A DNA stretch of 64,000 bases from an uncultured Rhodospirillales bacterium. Its GTDB lineage: Bacteria; Pseudomonadota; Alphaproteobacteria; ATCC43930; CGMCC-115725. A program made the translations under genes and the position numbers. Below are positions 23,666 through 32,497 of the stretch, one piece after another (position 1 is the first letter of the stretch; the number at the start of each line of letters is the position of its first letter). The notes under the pieces are model-generated. The model was not told where the DNA came from, searched no databases, and saw only the letters and a program-made list of their open reading frames with translations. Location of the stretch: the NCBI GenBank assembly GCA_903828515.1, contig CAIKMD010000002.1, positions 248,001 to 312,000 on the forward strand, given 5' to 3'.

Positions 23666-24417
23666 CGGGTCCAGAACCCTTTCCGGCTTTCTATACGGTT
23701 ATCCATCACGATCGCATCGCCAGCACCAACGACGAAGCCAAGGCTTTGGCGGAATCGGGGGCAGGCGAGGGCACGCTGGTCTGGGCGCGCGAGCAGACCG
23801 CCGGGCGCGGGCGCCTCGGGCGGCAATGGGTGTCGCGGCCGGGCAACCTTTATGTCTCGTTGATCGTGCGGCCTCGGGTTCATGTTGCGGCGGCGGCCCA
23901 GCTCGGCTTTGCCGCGGCGCTGGCGGTCGGCGAGGCCTGCCTCGAATTCGCGCCCGCCGCCGCGATCGCCTATAAATGGCCCAATGATGTGCTGCTCAAC
24001 GGCAAGAAGCTCGCCGGCATCCTGCTCGAATCGCAAACTTCGAGCGACGGTAATTTGGCGTGGCTGGTGATCGGCATGGGCATCAACCTGGCGACCTATC
24101 CCACGAATACCGATCGTCCGGCGACCGCGCTCGCTGTCACCGGCGCGGATGTCGATCCCGAGGCGATGCTGGTCGCTTTATCCCGGCGCTTCCTGTCCTG
24201 GTATGAGCGCTGGCAAGGCGCCGACAGCTTCGCGGCCCTGCGCACGGCATGGCTTGCCCGGGCGCATGGATTGGGCCACACCATCCGCGTGTCGTTGCCG
24301 CAATCGTCGCTGACCGGAAATTTCGTCGATCTCGATACCGACGGCGCGCTGCTACTCGAATCCGGCTCGACGAAAAGCCGCATTACCGCCGGCGAAGTCT
24401 TTCCGGTCGGTTCTTAA
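23662..24417 (+). CDS. birA: biotin--[acetyl-CoA-carboxylase] ligase (monofunctional)
   Basis: This 251-residue ligase attaches biotin to carboxylase subunits through biotinyl-AMP. It has the biotin/ATP loop [20 protein letters not shown], the [20 protein letters not shown] core and a C-terminal SH3-like cap. There is no N-terminal helix-turn-helix domain, so unlike E. coli BirA it should not repress bio genes. ATG 23662 overlaps the nuoN stop. Biotin synthesis genes lie about 27 kb downstream in the same window. Confidence 0.94.
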   Translation: MTGPEPFPAFYTVIHHDRIASTNDEAKALAESGAGEGTLVWAREQTAGRGRLGRQWVSRPGNLYVSLIVRPRVHVAAAAQLGFAAALAVGEACLEFAPAAAIAYKWPNDVLLNGKKLAGILLESQTSSDGNLAWLVIGMGINLATYPTNTDRPATALAVTGADVDPEAMLVALSRRFLSWYERWQGADSFAALRTAWLARAHGLGHTIRVSLPQSSLTGNFVDLDTDGALLLESGSTKSRITAGEVFPVGS

Positions 24418-24426
24418 GGAGGCCTC

Positions 24427-25200
24427 ATGCTTCTGGCCATCAACGCCAACAACACGAATACGGTCTTCGCTGTGTGGGACGGCGACCGGCTGGTCGGTTC
24501 GTGGCGGACCTCGACCGATCTGAAGCGCACCGCCGACGAATACGTCGTCTGGCTCGATCATCTGTTGAGCCTCGGCGGGATGGGACGCGCGACGATCTCG
24601 GGCACGATCATCGCCAGCGTGGTGCCCGAGGCCAATTTCAACCTCGTCAAATTCTGCCAGGATTATTGCAACTCGGCGCCGCTCATCGTCGGCGATCCGG
24701 GTGTGAAACTCGGAATGAACTCGCTGGTCGACCGGCCCGAGGAAGTCGGCGCGGACCGTCTCATCAATACGGTGGCCGCGCATAACCGCTATCCGGGCGC
24801 GTCGATCGTCGTCGATCTCGGCACCGCGACGACCTTCGACGTGGTCGATGGCGAGGGCAATTACCGCGGCGGCGTGATCGCGCCGGGGATCAATCTCTCG
24901 TTGCATGCGCTTGAAGAGGCGGCGGCGAAACTTCCGGCCGTGCCGATCCGCGCGACCGCCAAGGTGATCGGCACCAACACGGTCGCCTGCATGCAATCCG
25001 GAATCTTCTGGGGCTATGTCGGCCTGATCGAGGGCTTGGTCACGCGGATCAAGATCGAATTCGGCGCGCCGATGCGGGTCATCGTGACCGGCGGCCTGGC
25101 ACCTTTGTTCGAGAATTCGAGCAAGCTGATCGATACGGTGGACGGCACGCTCAATCTCTGGGGGCTGCGTCTCGTTTATGCGTTGAATCGCCCGGTATGA
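24427..25200 (+). CDS. coaX: type III pantothenate kinase
   Basis: This 257-residue CoaX phosphorylates pantothenate in the first step of coenzyme A synthesis. The acetate/sugar-kinase-fold motifs are LLAINANNTNTVFAVWDG (phosphate 1 loop), GADRLINTVAAHNRYPG, VVDLGTATTFDVVD and VTGGLAPLF. A strong AAGGAGG ribosome binding site precedes ATG 24427. It overlaps the RNase J gene by four bases; the birA-coaX-rnj order is common in Alphaproteobacteria. Confidence 0.95.
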   Translation: MLLAINANNTNTVFAVWDGDRLVGSWRTSTDLKRTADEYVVWLDHLLSLGGMGRATISGTIIASVVPEANFNLVKFCQDYCNSAPLIVGDPGVKLGMNSLVDRPEEVGADRLINTVAAHNRYPGASIVVDLGTATTFDVVDGEGNYRGGVIAPGINLSLHALEEAAAKLPAVPIRATAKVIGTNTVACMQSGIFWGYVGLIEGLVTRIKIEFGAPMRVIVTGGLAPLFENSSKLIDTVDGTLNLWGLRLVYALNRPV

Positions 25201-26867
25201 AAAAGGGCGCGTTGCCGTCACCGAACAAGCCCGACGAGTTGGCTTTCGTCGCCCTGGGCGGCGTCGGCGAGATCGGCATGAATTTGAGCCTCTACGGCTA
25301 TCACGGCCGCTGGCTGATGATCGATTGCGGCATCACTTTCGCCGACGACACGCTGCCGGGCATCGACATCGTGATGCCGGATCCATCCTTCATTGCCGAG
25401 CGTGCGGACGAACTCGACGGCCTCGTCTGCACCCACGCGCATGAAGACCATATCGGGGCGATCGCTCATCTGTGGCGGCGGTTCCGCTGTCCGGTTTATG
25501 CCACGCCGTTCACCGCGGCGGTACTGCGCCTGAAACTCGCCGAGGCCGGGCTCGAGCACGAATTGCCGATTCACGAAGTGCCCTTATCGGGCCGATTTTC
25601 GGTGGGTCAGTTCGAGCTGGAACTCATCACGCTGACACATTCGATCCCCGAACCGAACGCGGTCGTGCTGCGCACGCCGTATGGGATTGTGCTGCACACC
25701 GGCGACTGGAAGCTCGATCCCGATCCGTTGGTCGGCGCGACCGCTGATGAGGCGGCCTTGAAGCGTCTCGGCGACGAAGGCGTGCTGGCGATGGTCTGCG
25801 ATTCGACCAACGCGATGCGCCCCGGTACCGCCGGGTCCGAGGGTGACGTGCGCAAGGCGCTGATCGAACTGGTGGGACAGTGCCGCAACCGGGTGGCGGT
25901 GGCTTGCTTTGCCTCCAACGTGGCGCGGCTTGCGTCCATCGCGGCCGCCGCCGCCGCCAATGACCGTCACGCCGCGCTGGTCGGGCGCTCGCTGTGGCGG
26001 ATGGATCATGCCGCGCGCGAGACCGGCTATCTCCAGAACGTCGCGCCGTTTCTGACCGACGAGGAAGCGGCCTATCTGCCGCGCGACAAGGTCGTGCTGA
26101 TCTGCACCGGCAGCCAGGGCGAGGCGCGCGCCGCCCTGTCGCGCATCGCCGAGGACGATCACCCGAACATCGTGCTCGAAGAGGGCGACACGGTGATCTT
26201 TTCCTCGCGGATCATTCCCGGCAATGAGCGCGCGATCGGCCGGATCCACAACCGGCTCGCCGATCTCGGCATCGAAATCCTCACCGAGGAGGATCATTTC
26301 GTCCATGTCTCGGGCCATCCCGCGCAGGACGAGCTATCGCGCATGTACGAATTGGTCCGGCCGCGTATCGCGGTGCCGGTGCACGGTGAGGCGCGCCATC
26401 TGATGGCGCATGCCAAGCTGGCTGAAGAGCACAACGTGTCGCGCGCGATCGTGACCCGCAACGGCGAGGTGGTGAAACTAGGCCCCGGCACGCCGGGTGT
26501 GGTGGGTGAAGTTCACACCGGCAGGCTCGTCGCCGACGGCAAGACGCTGCTGCCGATGGGAAGCGAGGCGCTCAAAAGCCGTGTCCGCATGAGCTGGAAC
26601 GGCGCGGTAATGGCAACCGTGGTCGTCGACGCCGAGGGCAGGCTGAAGGCGCCACCGCAGGTCACGGTCCAGGGTCTGGGCGAGAATGCGCTCTCGCTGG
26701 CGGCCGATCTGCGCCAAAAAGTCGAGGAGGCGGTAAAAAACCTGCCGCCGCGCGAACGGCGCAGCGACGAGGCCTTGCACGAAGCGGTGCGCCTCGCGAT
26801 CCGCCGCGCGCTCAAATCCGATCACGGCAAGCGCCCGGTCACCGACGTGCACGTGGTTCGGATTTGA
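25197..26867 (+). CDS. rnj: ribonuclease J (metallo-beta-lactamase / beta-CASP family)
   Basis: This 556-residue ribonuclease J has the zinc-binding signature THAHEDHIGA (His80, His82, Asp84, His85), further metal ligands in LTHSIPEPNAV and HTGDWKLD, and beta-CASP blocks such as CFASNVARL and VHVSGHPAQDEL. RNase J has 5' exonuclease and endonuclease activity in RNA maturation and decay. The start overlaps the coaX end. Length and motifs match the alphaproteobacterial form. Confidence 0.94.
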   Translation: MKKGALPSPNKPDELAFVALGGVGEIGMNLSLYGYHGRWLMIDCGITFADDTLPGIDIVMPDPSFIAERADELDGLVCTHAHEDHIGAIAHLWRRFRCPVYATPFTAAVLRLKLAEAGLEHELPIHEVPLSGRFSVGQFELELITLTHSIPEPNAVVLRTPYGIVLHTGDWKLDPDPLVGATADEAALKRLGDEGVLAMVCDSTNAMRPGTAGSEGDVRKALIELVGQCRNRVAVACFASNVARLASIAAAAAANDRHAALVGRSLWRMDHAARETGYLQNVAPFLTDEEAAYLPRDKVVLICTGSQGEARAALSRIAEDDHPNIVLEEGDTVIFSSRIIPGNERAIGRIHNRLADLGIEILTEEDHFVHVSGHPAQDELSRMYELVRPRIAVPVHGEARHLMAHAKLAEEHNVSRAIVTRNGEVVKLGPGTPGVVGEVHTGRLVADGKTLLPMGSEALKSRVRMSWNGAVMATVVVDAEGRLKAPPQVTVQGLGENALSLAADLRQKVEEAVKNLPPRERRSDEALHEAVRLAIRRALKSDHGKRPVTDVHVVRI

Positions 26868-26944
26868 CCGGCCATGCGTATCGCGCATTGGTCGACATGA
26901 CGCGGTCCCGATAGTCTCCGGTCGCTGGGAGCAGGGGAACGCCG

Positions 26945-28444
26945 GTGGCCGAGTTCGATTCAGCGACCTATCACACGGCGGCCGCGCGACGAAAGCGACG
27001 CTTCATCCTGTCGGCCTGCATGATGGCGCAGTTCATGGCCGCGGTGGAATCGACCATCGTCGGCACGGCGATGCCGACCATCGTGGCCGATCTCGGCGGC
27101 TTTCATCTCTTCAGTTGGGTCTTCGCCTCCTACCTGCTGGCTCAGGCGGTCTCGACTCCGATCTACGGACGATTGGCCGATATTTACGGGCGCAAGCGCG
27201 TCTTTATCGCCGGCGCGACGCTCTTCATGGTCGCCTCCGCGGCCTGCGGTTTCGCCTCGAGTATGGTGCCGCTGATCGTCATGCGAACGATCCAGGGCCT
27301 GGGCGCGGGGGCGATTCAGCCGATCGCTTGGACGGTGCTGGGTGACGTCTACGAGCCGCGCGAGCGGGCGACAGTGCAAAGTTATCTCTCGGCGGTGTTC
27401 GGCGCCTCGGCGCTCGCCGGCCCGCTGCTGGGCGGCTTCATCGTCGAGCATCTGCATTGGGAACTGGTGTTCTGGGTCAATATTCCGATCACCATCGCAG
27501 CGATGGTGATGCTCGCGGTCTTCCTGACCGAACGGCTGGGAACCGACCGTCAGGAGGTCGACTATCTCGGCGCCGGTTTGTTGATGGTCGGTGCCGGTGC
27601 CATGATGGTCGTGCTGGTGCAAGCGCGCAGCCTCGATAGCACGACGATCTTCGTTCTTCTCGCGTTGGCGTTGGTTTCGCTGGCGGGCTTGGCCTTCCAG
27701 GAAAAGCGGACGCCCGAACCGATCGTGCCGTTCAAGCTCTGGCGCAAGCCGATTATCGTCGTCGGCAATATCGGCTCGTTCGTGATCGGCGTGCTGATGA
27801 TGTGCAACGGCGCGTTCCTGCCGACCTATGTACAAGGGGCGATGGGCGCGAGCCCGGCCGAGGCGGGTCTCGCGCTCGGTGCGTCGTCGGTAATGTGGAC
27901 GGTTGGCACGGTCGGCGCCGCGCGTCTCATGGTGCGGAGTTCCTATCGCGCGGCGGCCGTGGTCGGCGGTCTCATCATGGTGGCCGGTGCGCTCGCGCTC
28001 CTGACGGTCAATCCGAGCTACGGCGCATTCTGGGCCGCCAGCGCCGCCGCGATCCTGGGGCTCGGCATGGGCTACAGCAACACGACCTATGTGGTCTCGG
28101 TGCAGACCAGTGTCGGCTGGAGCGAGAGGGGGGCGGCGACCTCGGCGAACCTGTTTTTGCGCACGATCGGCCAATCGATCGGAACGGCGTTGTTCGGCGC
28201 CGTGTTCAATTTCGGCATGGCGCAGCAGGTGGCGGGCGCTGACGATGAAATCAATCTTCTGATGCAGCCGGCGACGCGGCTCGAACTGGGCGCCGACGAG
28301 GTGGCGCGGCTGAGTACGGCGATCGGTGATTCGATTCACAGTGTCTATCTCATGGCCGGCGTCCTGACGATCGTGCTGCTGGGACTGGCGTTTTGCATTC
28401 AAGCGGGGCTGAGCCCGGTTCGTCAGCCGGCGGCTGGGGAATGA
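26945..28444 (+). CDS. MFS drug exporter, DHA2 (EmrB/QacA) family
   Basis: This 499-residue membrane protein has about 14 hydrophobic segments, as expected for the DHA2 branch. Motifs seen are AVESTIVGTAMPTIVADL in helix 1, GRLADIYGRKRVFIAG (loop 2-3 signature) and GASALAGPLLGGFIVEHLHWELVFWVNIP in helix 5. The substrate cannot be read from sequence. GTG 26945 is chosen because GCAGGGGAA lies just upstream. It sits between rnj and mce, which are usually neighbours in this group, so it looks like an insertion into a conserved cluster. Confidence 0.88.
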   Translation: MAEFDSATYHTAAARRKRRFILSACMMAQFMAAVESTIVGTAMPTIVADLGGFHLFSWVFASYLLAQAVSTPIYGRLADIYGRKRVFIAGATLFMVASAACGFASSMVPLIVMRTIQGLGAGAIQPIAWTVLGDVYEPRERATVQSYLSAVFGASALAGPLLGGFIVEHLHWELVFWVNIPITIAAMVMLAVFLTERLGTDRQEVDYLGAGLLMVGAGAMMVVLVQARSLDSTTIFVLLALALVSLAGLAFQEKRTPEPIVPFKLWRKPIIVVGNIGSFVIGVLMMCNGAFLPTYVQGAMGASPAEAGLALGASSVMWTVGTVGAARLMVRSSYRAAAVVGGLIMVAGALALLTVNPSYGAFWAASAAAILGLGMGYSNTTYVVSVQTSVGWSERGAATSANLFLRTIGQSIGTALFGAVFNFGMAQQVAGADDEINLLMQPATRLELGADEVARLSTAIGDSIHSVYLMAGVLTIVLLGLAFCIQAGLSPVRQPAAGE

Positions 28445-28486
28445 ATGCCGCTTCTACGCCCGCGTCGTGCGCGCTAGAACACGGGC

Positions 28487-28891
28487 ATGATCGGCCGTCT
28501 CAATCATGTCGCGATCGTCGTGCCGGACCTGGCATCGGCGGCGGCGCTTTATCGTGATGTGCTCGGCGCCGACGTGTCGGCGCCGGTGCCCCTGCCGACT
28601 CATGGCGTGACCACGGTGTTCGTGACCCTGCCGAATTCGAAGATCGAGTTGCTGTCGCCGCTGGGCGAGAACTCGCCGGTCGCCGCGTTCCTCGAACGCC
28701 ATCCGGCCGGCGGGATGCATCACCTTTGTTACGAGGTCGCGGACATCCTCGCCGCGCGCGACACGCTCAAGGCAGCGGGCGCGCGCGTGCTCGGCAGCCA
28801 AGAGCCGACGACTGGCGCGCATGGCAAGCCGGTGTTGTTTCTCCACCCCAAGGATTTTTGCGGCACGTTGATCGAGTTGGAACAGGTTTAG
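28487..28891 (+). CDS. mce: methylmalonyl-CoA epimerase
   Basis: This 134-residue vicinal-oxygen-chelate protein interconverts (R)- and (S)-methylmalonyl-CoA in propionate metabolism. It starts MIGRLNHVAIVVPDL (metal His7) and has the paired metal site region GGMHHLCYEV, with the closing Glu in FCGTLIELEQV. It is followed three bases later by a DUF1467 gene, the usual partner. Confidence 0.93.
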   Translation: MIGRLNHVAIVVPDLASAAALYRDVLGADVSAPVPLPTHGVTTVFVTLPNSKIELLSPLGENSPVAAFLERHPAGGMHHLCYEVADILAARDTLKAAGARVLGSQEPTTGAHGKPVLFLHPKDFCGTLIELEQV

Positions 28892-28894
28892 TCC

Positions 28895-29128
28895 ATGAAC
28901 TGGTTCGTCGGCACCGCCACTTACATCGTGATCTGGTGGCTCACCATTTTCATGGTTTTGCCCTGGGGCGTGAAGCCGCAGGTGGATCGCGAGGCCGGTC
29001 ATGACGCGGGCGCGCCGGCCAATCCGCGGCTGGTTATGAAAGCAGCGGTCACCACCGTCGTTGCCGGTGTGATTTGGGCGTTCGTCTATTGGGCCGTTAC
29101 CCACGATCTCATCAGTTTCAGGACCTGA
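28895..29128 (+). CDS. DUF1467 family small membrane protein
   Basis: This 77-residue protein has two hydrophobic helices (about residues 5-25 and 48-68) and the family block WWLTIFMVLPWGVKPQ. The family is typical of Alphaproteobacteria and commonly sits directly after mce or before proS, as it does here; its function is unknown. Confidence 0.85.
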   Translation: MNWFVGTATYIVIWWLTIFMVLPWGVKPQVDREAGHDAGAPANPRLVMKAAVTTVVAGVIWAFVYWAVTHDLISFRT

Positions 29129-29129
29129 G

Positions 29130-29681
29130 ATGAGCCTGCAATATTGCCGCCTTGCGCCGGGCCATCCGTTTCACGGTGCTTATCACGACACCGAATACGG
29201 TTTCCCGTCGCGCACCGACGCGGTGCTGTTCGAGCGCCTGGCGCTCGAGATCAATCAGGCCGGGTTATCATGGCTGACGGTGTTGAAGAAGCGCGACGCC
29301 TTCAACGCGGCCTTTCGCGGCTTCGATATCGACACGGTTGCGGCTTTCGGCGCGCGTGATGTGAAGCGATTGCTGAACGACGCAGGCATCATCCGCAATC
29401 GCCTCAAGGTCGATGCGGTGATCGAGAACGCCAAGCGGCTGCAGAAGATTCGCGACAGCCATGGCTCGTTCGCCGCATGGCTCGACGCGCATCATCCGAT
29501 GCCGAAGGAAAAATGGGTGAAGCTCTTTCGCGAGACGTTCAAGTTCACGGGTGGCGAGATCGTCGGCGAATTCCTGATGAGCCTTGGCTATCTCAAGGGC
29601 GCGCATGTGCCGTCATGCCCGGTCTATCAGCGGCTTGAAGCCGTGCCGCCTCCTTGGCTCAAGCCTCGCGCCGGAAAATGA
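29130..29681 (+). CDS. tag: DNA-3-methyladenine glycosylase I
   Basis: This 183-residue Tag-type base excision enzyme removes 3-methyladenine from alkylated DNA. It shows FHGAYHDTEYGFPSRTDAVLFERLALEINQAGLSW, where the AYHD-E-G and E...QAGLSW blocks contain the active-site Glu and the base pocket. The helix-hairpin-helix-like region is FKFTGGEIVGEFLMSLGYLKGAH. The N-terminal RCxW zinc motif of E. coli Tag is replaced by YCRLAPGHPFH, so zinc binding may differ. Its 3' end overlaps the opposing methyltransferase gene by 23 bases. Confidence 0.86.
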   Translation: MSLQYCRLAPGHPFHGAYHDTEYGFPSRTDAVLFERLALEINQAGLSWLTVLKKRDAFNAAFRGFDIDTVAAFGARDVKRLLNDAGIIRNRLKVDAVIENAKRLQKIRDSHGSFAAWLDAHHPMPKEKWVKLFRETFKFTGGEIVGEFLMSLGYLKGAHVPSCPVYQRLEAVPPPWLKPRAGK

Positions 29682-30417
29682 CCGAGTGCGCCGGCTTCGG
29701 GTTGTCGTAGGCTTTCTCGATCCGAAACCCGTAGCGCGTGAAGAGAATTTCCAGGCTTTTGCGATTGAAGAGCTGGACATGCTCGGGCGGCGCGACATCG
29801 GTCCACTGCACGGTGTCGGCGGGTACGGCCTTATGCCCGGCATCGGGTGTCGAGAGATAGAGGAGGCCGCCGGGCTTGGTGACCGCAGCGAGGGTGGTCA
29901 TCAGGTCGTCCGGTCCCGGCACGTGCTCCAGCAGTTCCGACGAGAACACGAAATCATATTGGATGTGGCGGGCGCGGAAGGTCGCGAAATCTTCGCAATA
30001 GAAAGTGCAGCGCGGAAAATGCTTCTTCGCATAGGCGATGCTGCCGTCGCTGATGTCGAGGCCGCTGGCGCGCGCGCCCAGCCGCGCGAAAGCGCCGGCC
30101 ATGAAGCCGCCGCCGCAGCCTATGTCGAGGACGCTCTTATGCCAGACATAGGGCAGGAATTTGAGGCTGCGGATCATCGCGCGGCGTTTGCGCGAGGCCG
30201 CCTTGTTGAAGAAATCCGCAGTCGGGGTGCGCGACGGCTGGTTGTAATAGGCGGAAAGCTCGTCCGCCGTGGGGTAGGGCGCGCAGAACAGGAAGCCGCA
30301 ATTCGCGCAGCGGCTGAAGCTGTAACCCGATTTGGCGAAGGCCGGACGCGCCTCGATCTGGGCGCAGACCGGGCAGGCGATCGGGGCGATGGGGGGATCG
30401 TCGGTGGTGGATGGCAT
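29659..30417 (-). CDS. class I SAM-dependent methyltransferase with N-terminal zinc ribbon
   Basis: This 252-residue protein begins with a four-Cys zinc ribbon (Cys15, Cys18, Cys37, Cys40: CPVC and CANC). A Methyltransf_23-type Rossmann domain follows, with the SAM motif VLDIGCGGGFMAGAFARLG near residue 85-100 and FSSELLEHVPGPDDLM. Such proteins methylate sugars, lipids or small metabolites; the substrate here is unknown. I chose ATG at 30417, just before the zinc ribbon. A strong leftward terminator lies 45 bases upstream of this start, so the gene is either separately promoted or controlled by read-through. Confidence 0.82.
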   Translation of the reverse strand: MPSTTDDPPIAPIACPVCAQIEARPAFAKSGYSFSRCANCGFLFCAPYPTADELSAYYNQPSRTPTADFFNKAASRKRRAMIRSLKFLPYVWHKSVLDIGCGGGFMAGAFARLGARASGLDISDGSIAYAKKHFPRCTFYCEDFATFRARHIQYDFVFSSELLEHVPGPDDLMTTLAAVTKPGGLLYLSTPDAGHKAVPADTVQWTDVAPPEHVQLFNRKSLEILFTRYGFRIEKAYDNPKPAHSVIFRREA

Positions 30418-30461
30418 ATGCGGTGCGGGCCTAGCGGGCCAAGTAATGGGAAAATAACGGC

Positions 30462-30494
30462 CAAAAAATAAGGCAAGATCTATGCGATCTTGCC
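30462..30494 (-). terminator. strong leftward intrinsic terminator upstream of the methyltransferase
   Basis: A perfect 9-bp stem GGCAAGATC / GATCTTGCC (30472-30480 with 30486-30494, 5-base loop). On the minus strand it is followed by TTATTTTTT. It ends leftward transcripts coming from the purine permease or from the candidate RNA gene at 30463-30629. Confidence 0.88.
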
Positions 30495-30629
30495 CCAGCC
30501 ACACGTCTCTTCGTCTTCAGGCTTATTTGGAAAGGGTGGCTCCCCCAAACCGCTTTTCGCGGCTTTTCCTCCCTAAACTTGGGCCGTGTTACGGTCCGGT
30601 CGCTTTCTTTCGTGCGAACACCTGAAAGC
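30463..30629 (-). ncRNA. candidate structured small RNA or attenuated leader (unassigned)
   Basis: This is a gene-free stretch between two leftward genes. On the minus strand a promoter-like pair (GTGACG 30659-30664, TACACT 30636-30641, 17 bp apart) would start a transcript near 30629. The RNA would form a 7-bp hairpin CGCTTTC / GAAAGCG with CAGGTGTTCGCACG in the loop. It would then form an AAGCCGC / GCGGTTT hairpin that competes with a following TTTGGGGG...CCAAA fold, and end at the strong terminator, giving about 165 nt. The size and the UGUUCGC stretch recall 6S RNA, but the closing 5'-3' stem of 6S is not evident. It may instead be the permease 3' UTR or a cis-regulatory leader of the methyltransferase. 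Confidence 0.38.
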
Positions 30630-30692
30630 GTCAGGAGTGTATGAAAACGAAGCTCATTCGTCACGTTAATTATGCTCCGGCTTTGCGCCTAA

Positions 30693-31982
30693 TTAGAGAA
30701 CCGCGAATTTTATGAGAAATAAAATTGCGAGAATCGCCAAGGCTGGGCTGATTTCCGCCGTTTTACCCGCCAAGAGCTTAACCGCGGCATAGGTCACGAA
30801 ACCGAAAGCGATGCCGGTTGCGATCGAAAAGGTCAGCGGCATGGTGATCGCCGTGACCACGGCGGGGGCATATTCCGTCGGATCCTCCCAATCGATCTCC
30901 GTGAGGCCCCGTGCCATCAGGCAGGCGACATAGAGCAGGGCCGGGGCGGTAGCATAGGCGGCCACGGTGCCCGCCAGCGGCGACAGGAACAGGCTCAGCA
31001 GGAACAGGGCGGCGACCACCACGCCGACCAGTCCGGTGCGCCCGCCGGCGCGGACGCCCGCCGCGCTCTCGATGTAGCTGGTGACGGTCGAAGTCCCAAG
31101 GAACGCGCCGCAAATCGTCGCGGTGCTGTCGGCGATGAACACGCGATTGAGGCGGGGAATCTTGCCGTCCTTGCCGATCAGTCCGGCGCGATGGGCGACG
31201 CCGACCAGCGTCCCGGTATTGTCGAACAGATCGACAAAAAAGAAGGCGAAGACGATGGTGATGAGACCGGTGTTCAGCGGGCCGGCGAGATCGAGCTTCA
31301 TAAAGGTCGGCGCGAGACTCGGCGGGGCGGAGACGATGCCGCCGAACGGCGACACGCCCAGCCCGACGCCTGCCGCCGTTACCGCCAGGACCGAAATGAT
31401 GATCGCGCCCGGCACGCGGCGTGCATCGAGCGCCACGATCAGGATGAAGCCGATCGCCGCCAGAATGGCCGACGGTGCTTTCATATCGCCGAGTTGCACG
31501 AGGGTATCTGGCGAACCCACGATCATGCCGGCGTTCTTCAGGGCAATGATGCCGAGAAATAGACCGATGCCGGCCGAAATCGCCATCTTCAGCGATTGCG
31601 GGATGGCGTCGACGATCCACTCGCGCAGATGAACCAGGCTCAGCAGCAGAAAGAGCACACCTGAGATGAGCACCGCGCCGAGCGCGATCTCCCAGGAATA
31701 ATGCATGCCCTTGACCACGCCATAGGTGAAATAGGCGTTGAGCCCCATGCCCGGCGCGAGGGCGAGGGGGTAATTGGCATAAAGCCCCATGATGAGGGTG
31801 CCAATCGCGGTGCCGATGCAGGTTGCGACAAAGACCGCGCCGCGATCCATGCCGGCATCGCCGAGGATCAGCGGATTGACGAACATGATGTAGGCCATGG
31901 TGAGAAACGTGGTGCACCCCGCCACGATCTCGATTCGCACCGTGGTCCCGTTGGCCTGAAGCTGGAAATACCGCTCGAGCAT
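30693..31982 (-). CDS. NCS2 family purine permease (AzgA/PbuG-like)
   Basis: This 429-residue transporter has 12-14 hydrophobic helices and strong AzgA-type motifs: GCTTFLTMAYIMFVNPLIL at the start, APGMGLNAYFTYGVV, FFFVDLFDNTGTLVGVA and GTSTVTSYIESAAGVRAGGRTGL. AzgA-type members import adenine, guanine or hypoxanthine by proton symport. ATG 31982 follows a GGGGGAAT sequence. It is divergent from a secreted-protein gene and interrupts the usual mce-proS neighbourhood. Confidence 0.9.
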   Translation of the reverse strand: MLERYFQLQANGTTVRIEIVAGCTTFLTMAYIMFVNPLILGDAGMDRGAVFVATCIGTAIGTLIMGLYANYPLALAPGMGLNAYFTYGVVKGMHYSWEIALGAVLISGVLFLLLSLVHLREWIVDAIPQSLKMAISAGIGLFLGIIALKNAGMIVGSPDTLVQLGDMKAPSAILAAIGFILIVALDARRVPGAIIISVLAVTAAGVGLGVSPFGGIVSAPPSLAPTFMKLDLAGPLNTGLITIVFAFFFVDLFDNTGTLVGVAHRAGLIGKDGKIPRLNRVFIADSTATICGAFLGTSTVTSYIESAAGVRAGGRTGLVGVVVAALFLLSLFLSPLAGTVAAYATAPALLYVACLMARGLTEIDWEDPTEYAPAVVTAITMPLTFSIATGIAFGFVTYAAVKLLAGKTAEISPALAILAILFLIKFAVL

Positions 31983-32057
31983 GATTCCCCCGAATCCCCC
32001 TTTTGGAACAGCGCGCCATCATGGCCGAGCCGCGCGGCTTGGGCTAGACTTTCAATC

Positions 32058-32447
32058 ATGCGCAGCGTGATTCCGGGATTGATCGTGGCGATTTTAGCGA
32101 CTTGGCCCGCGCTGGCGCAAAGTCCCGCCTTGCCGCCGCAAGTCTGCACGGCGCTGACCGGCGACGCCGGCGTGCCGAGCGCCGATTACCAGCCGGGTGT
32201 CGACGCGAACGGCAACGGGGTGGCGCCGGCCGATCTGCCGAGCGGCTCGCCCGGCATGCCGGTCGATAATTTCCCGATCGAGATCAGTCAGGACCTCGCC
32301 GGTAAATTCAACATCCCGAAGACCGGCCCCGTCGATGCGAAGGCGACGATGGGTTACGTCACGGTGCGGAACAACCAGGCCTATTTCAACGGCCAGCCGT
32401 TGAACGCCGATCAGACCGCGGCGTTGGCGCAAGGCTGCGGCAAATAA
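32058..32447 (+). CDS. secreted hypothetical protein (129 aa)
   Basis: ATG 32058 opens a 129-residue protein with a clear signal peptide: MRSVIPGLIVAILATWPALA followed by QSPALPP, with a likely Ala-X-Ala type cleavage near residue 20. The mature part is acidic, contains two cysteines (one near the C-terminus in QGCGK) and ends with QAYFNGQPLNADQTAALAQ. I recognise no domain. It lies 50 bp before proS and diverges from the purine permease. Longer in-frame starts upstream would overlap the permease gene and bury the signal peptide. Confidence 0.65.
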   Translation: MRSVIPGLIVAILATWPALAQSPALPPQVCTALTGDAGVPSADYQPGVDANGNGVAPADLPSGSPGMPVDNFPIEISQDLAGKFNIPKTGPVDAKATMGYVTVRNNQAYFNGQPLNADQTAALAQGCGK

Positions 32448-32497
32448 CGTCGCGGCGCATTTACAGTCCAGCGACCCTTCCCTAAAGTGCCGGGATC

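Noticed and set aside
30463-30629. SRP (4.5S) RNA identity for the candidate RNA
   Set aside because: The invariant GGTCAGG...GGAAGGAAGCAGCC-type core of SRP RNA is absent.
30431-30664. A 77-codon minus-strand open frame in the permease-methyltransferase gap
   Set aside because: It runs through the terminator hairpin, its translation is Arg/Ser-rich without family resemblance, and no ribosome binding site is apparent.
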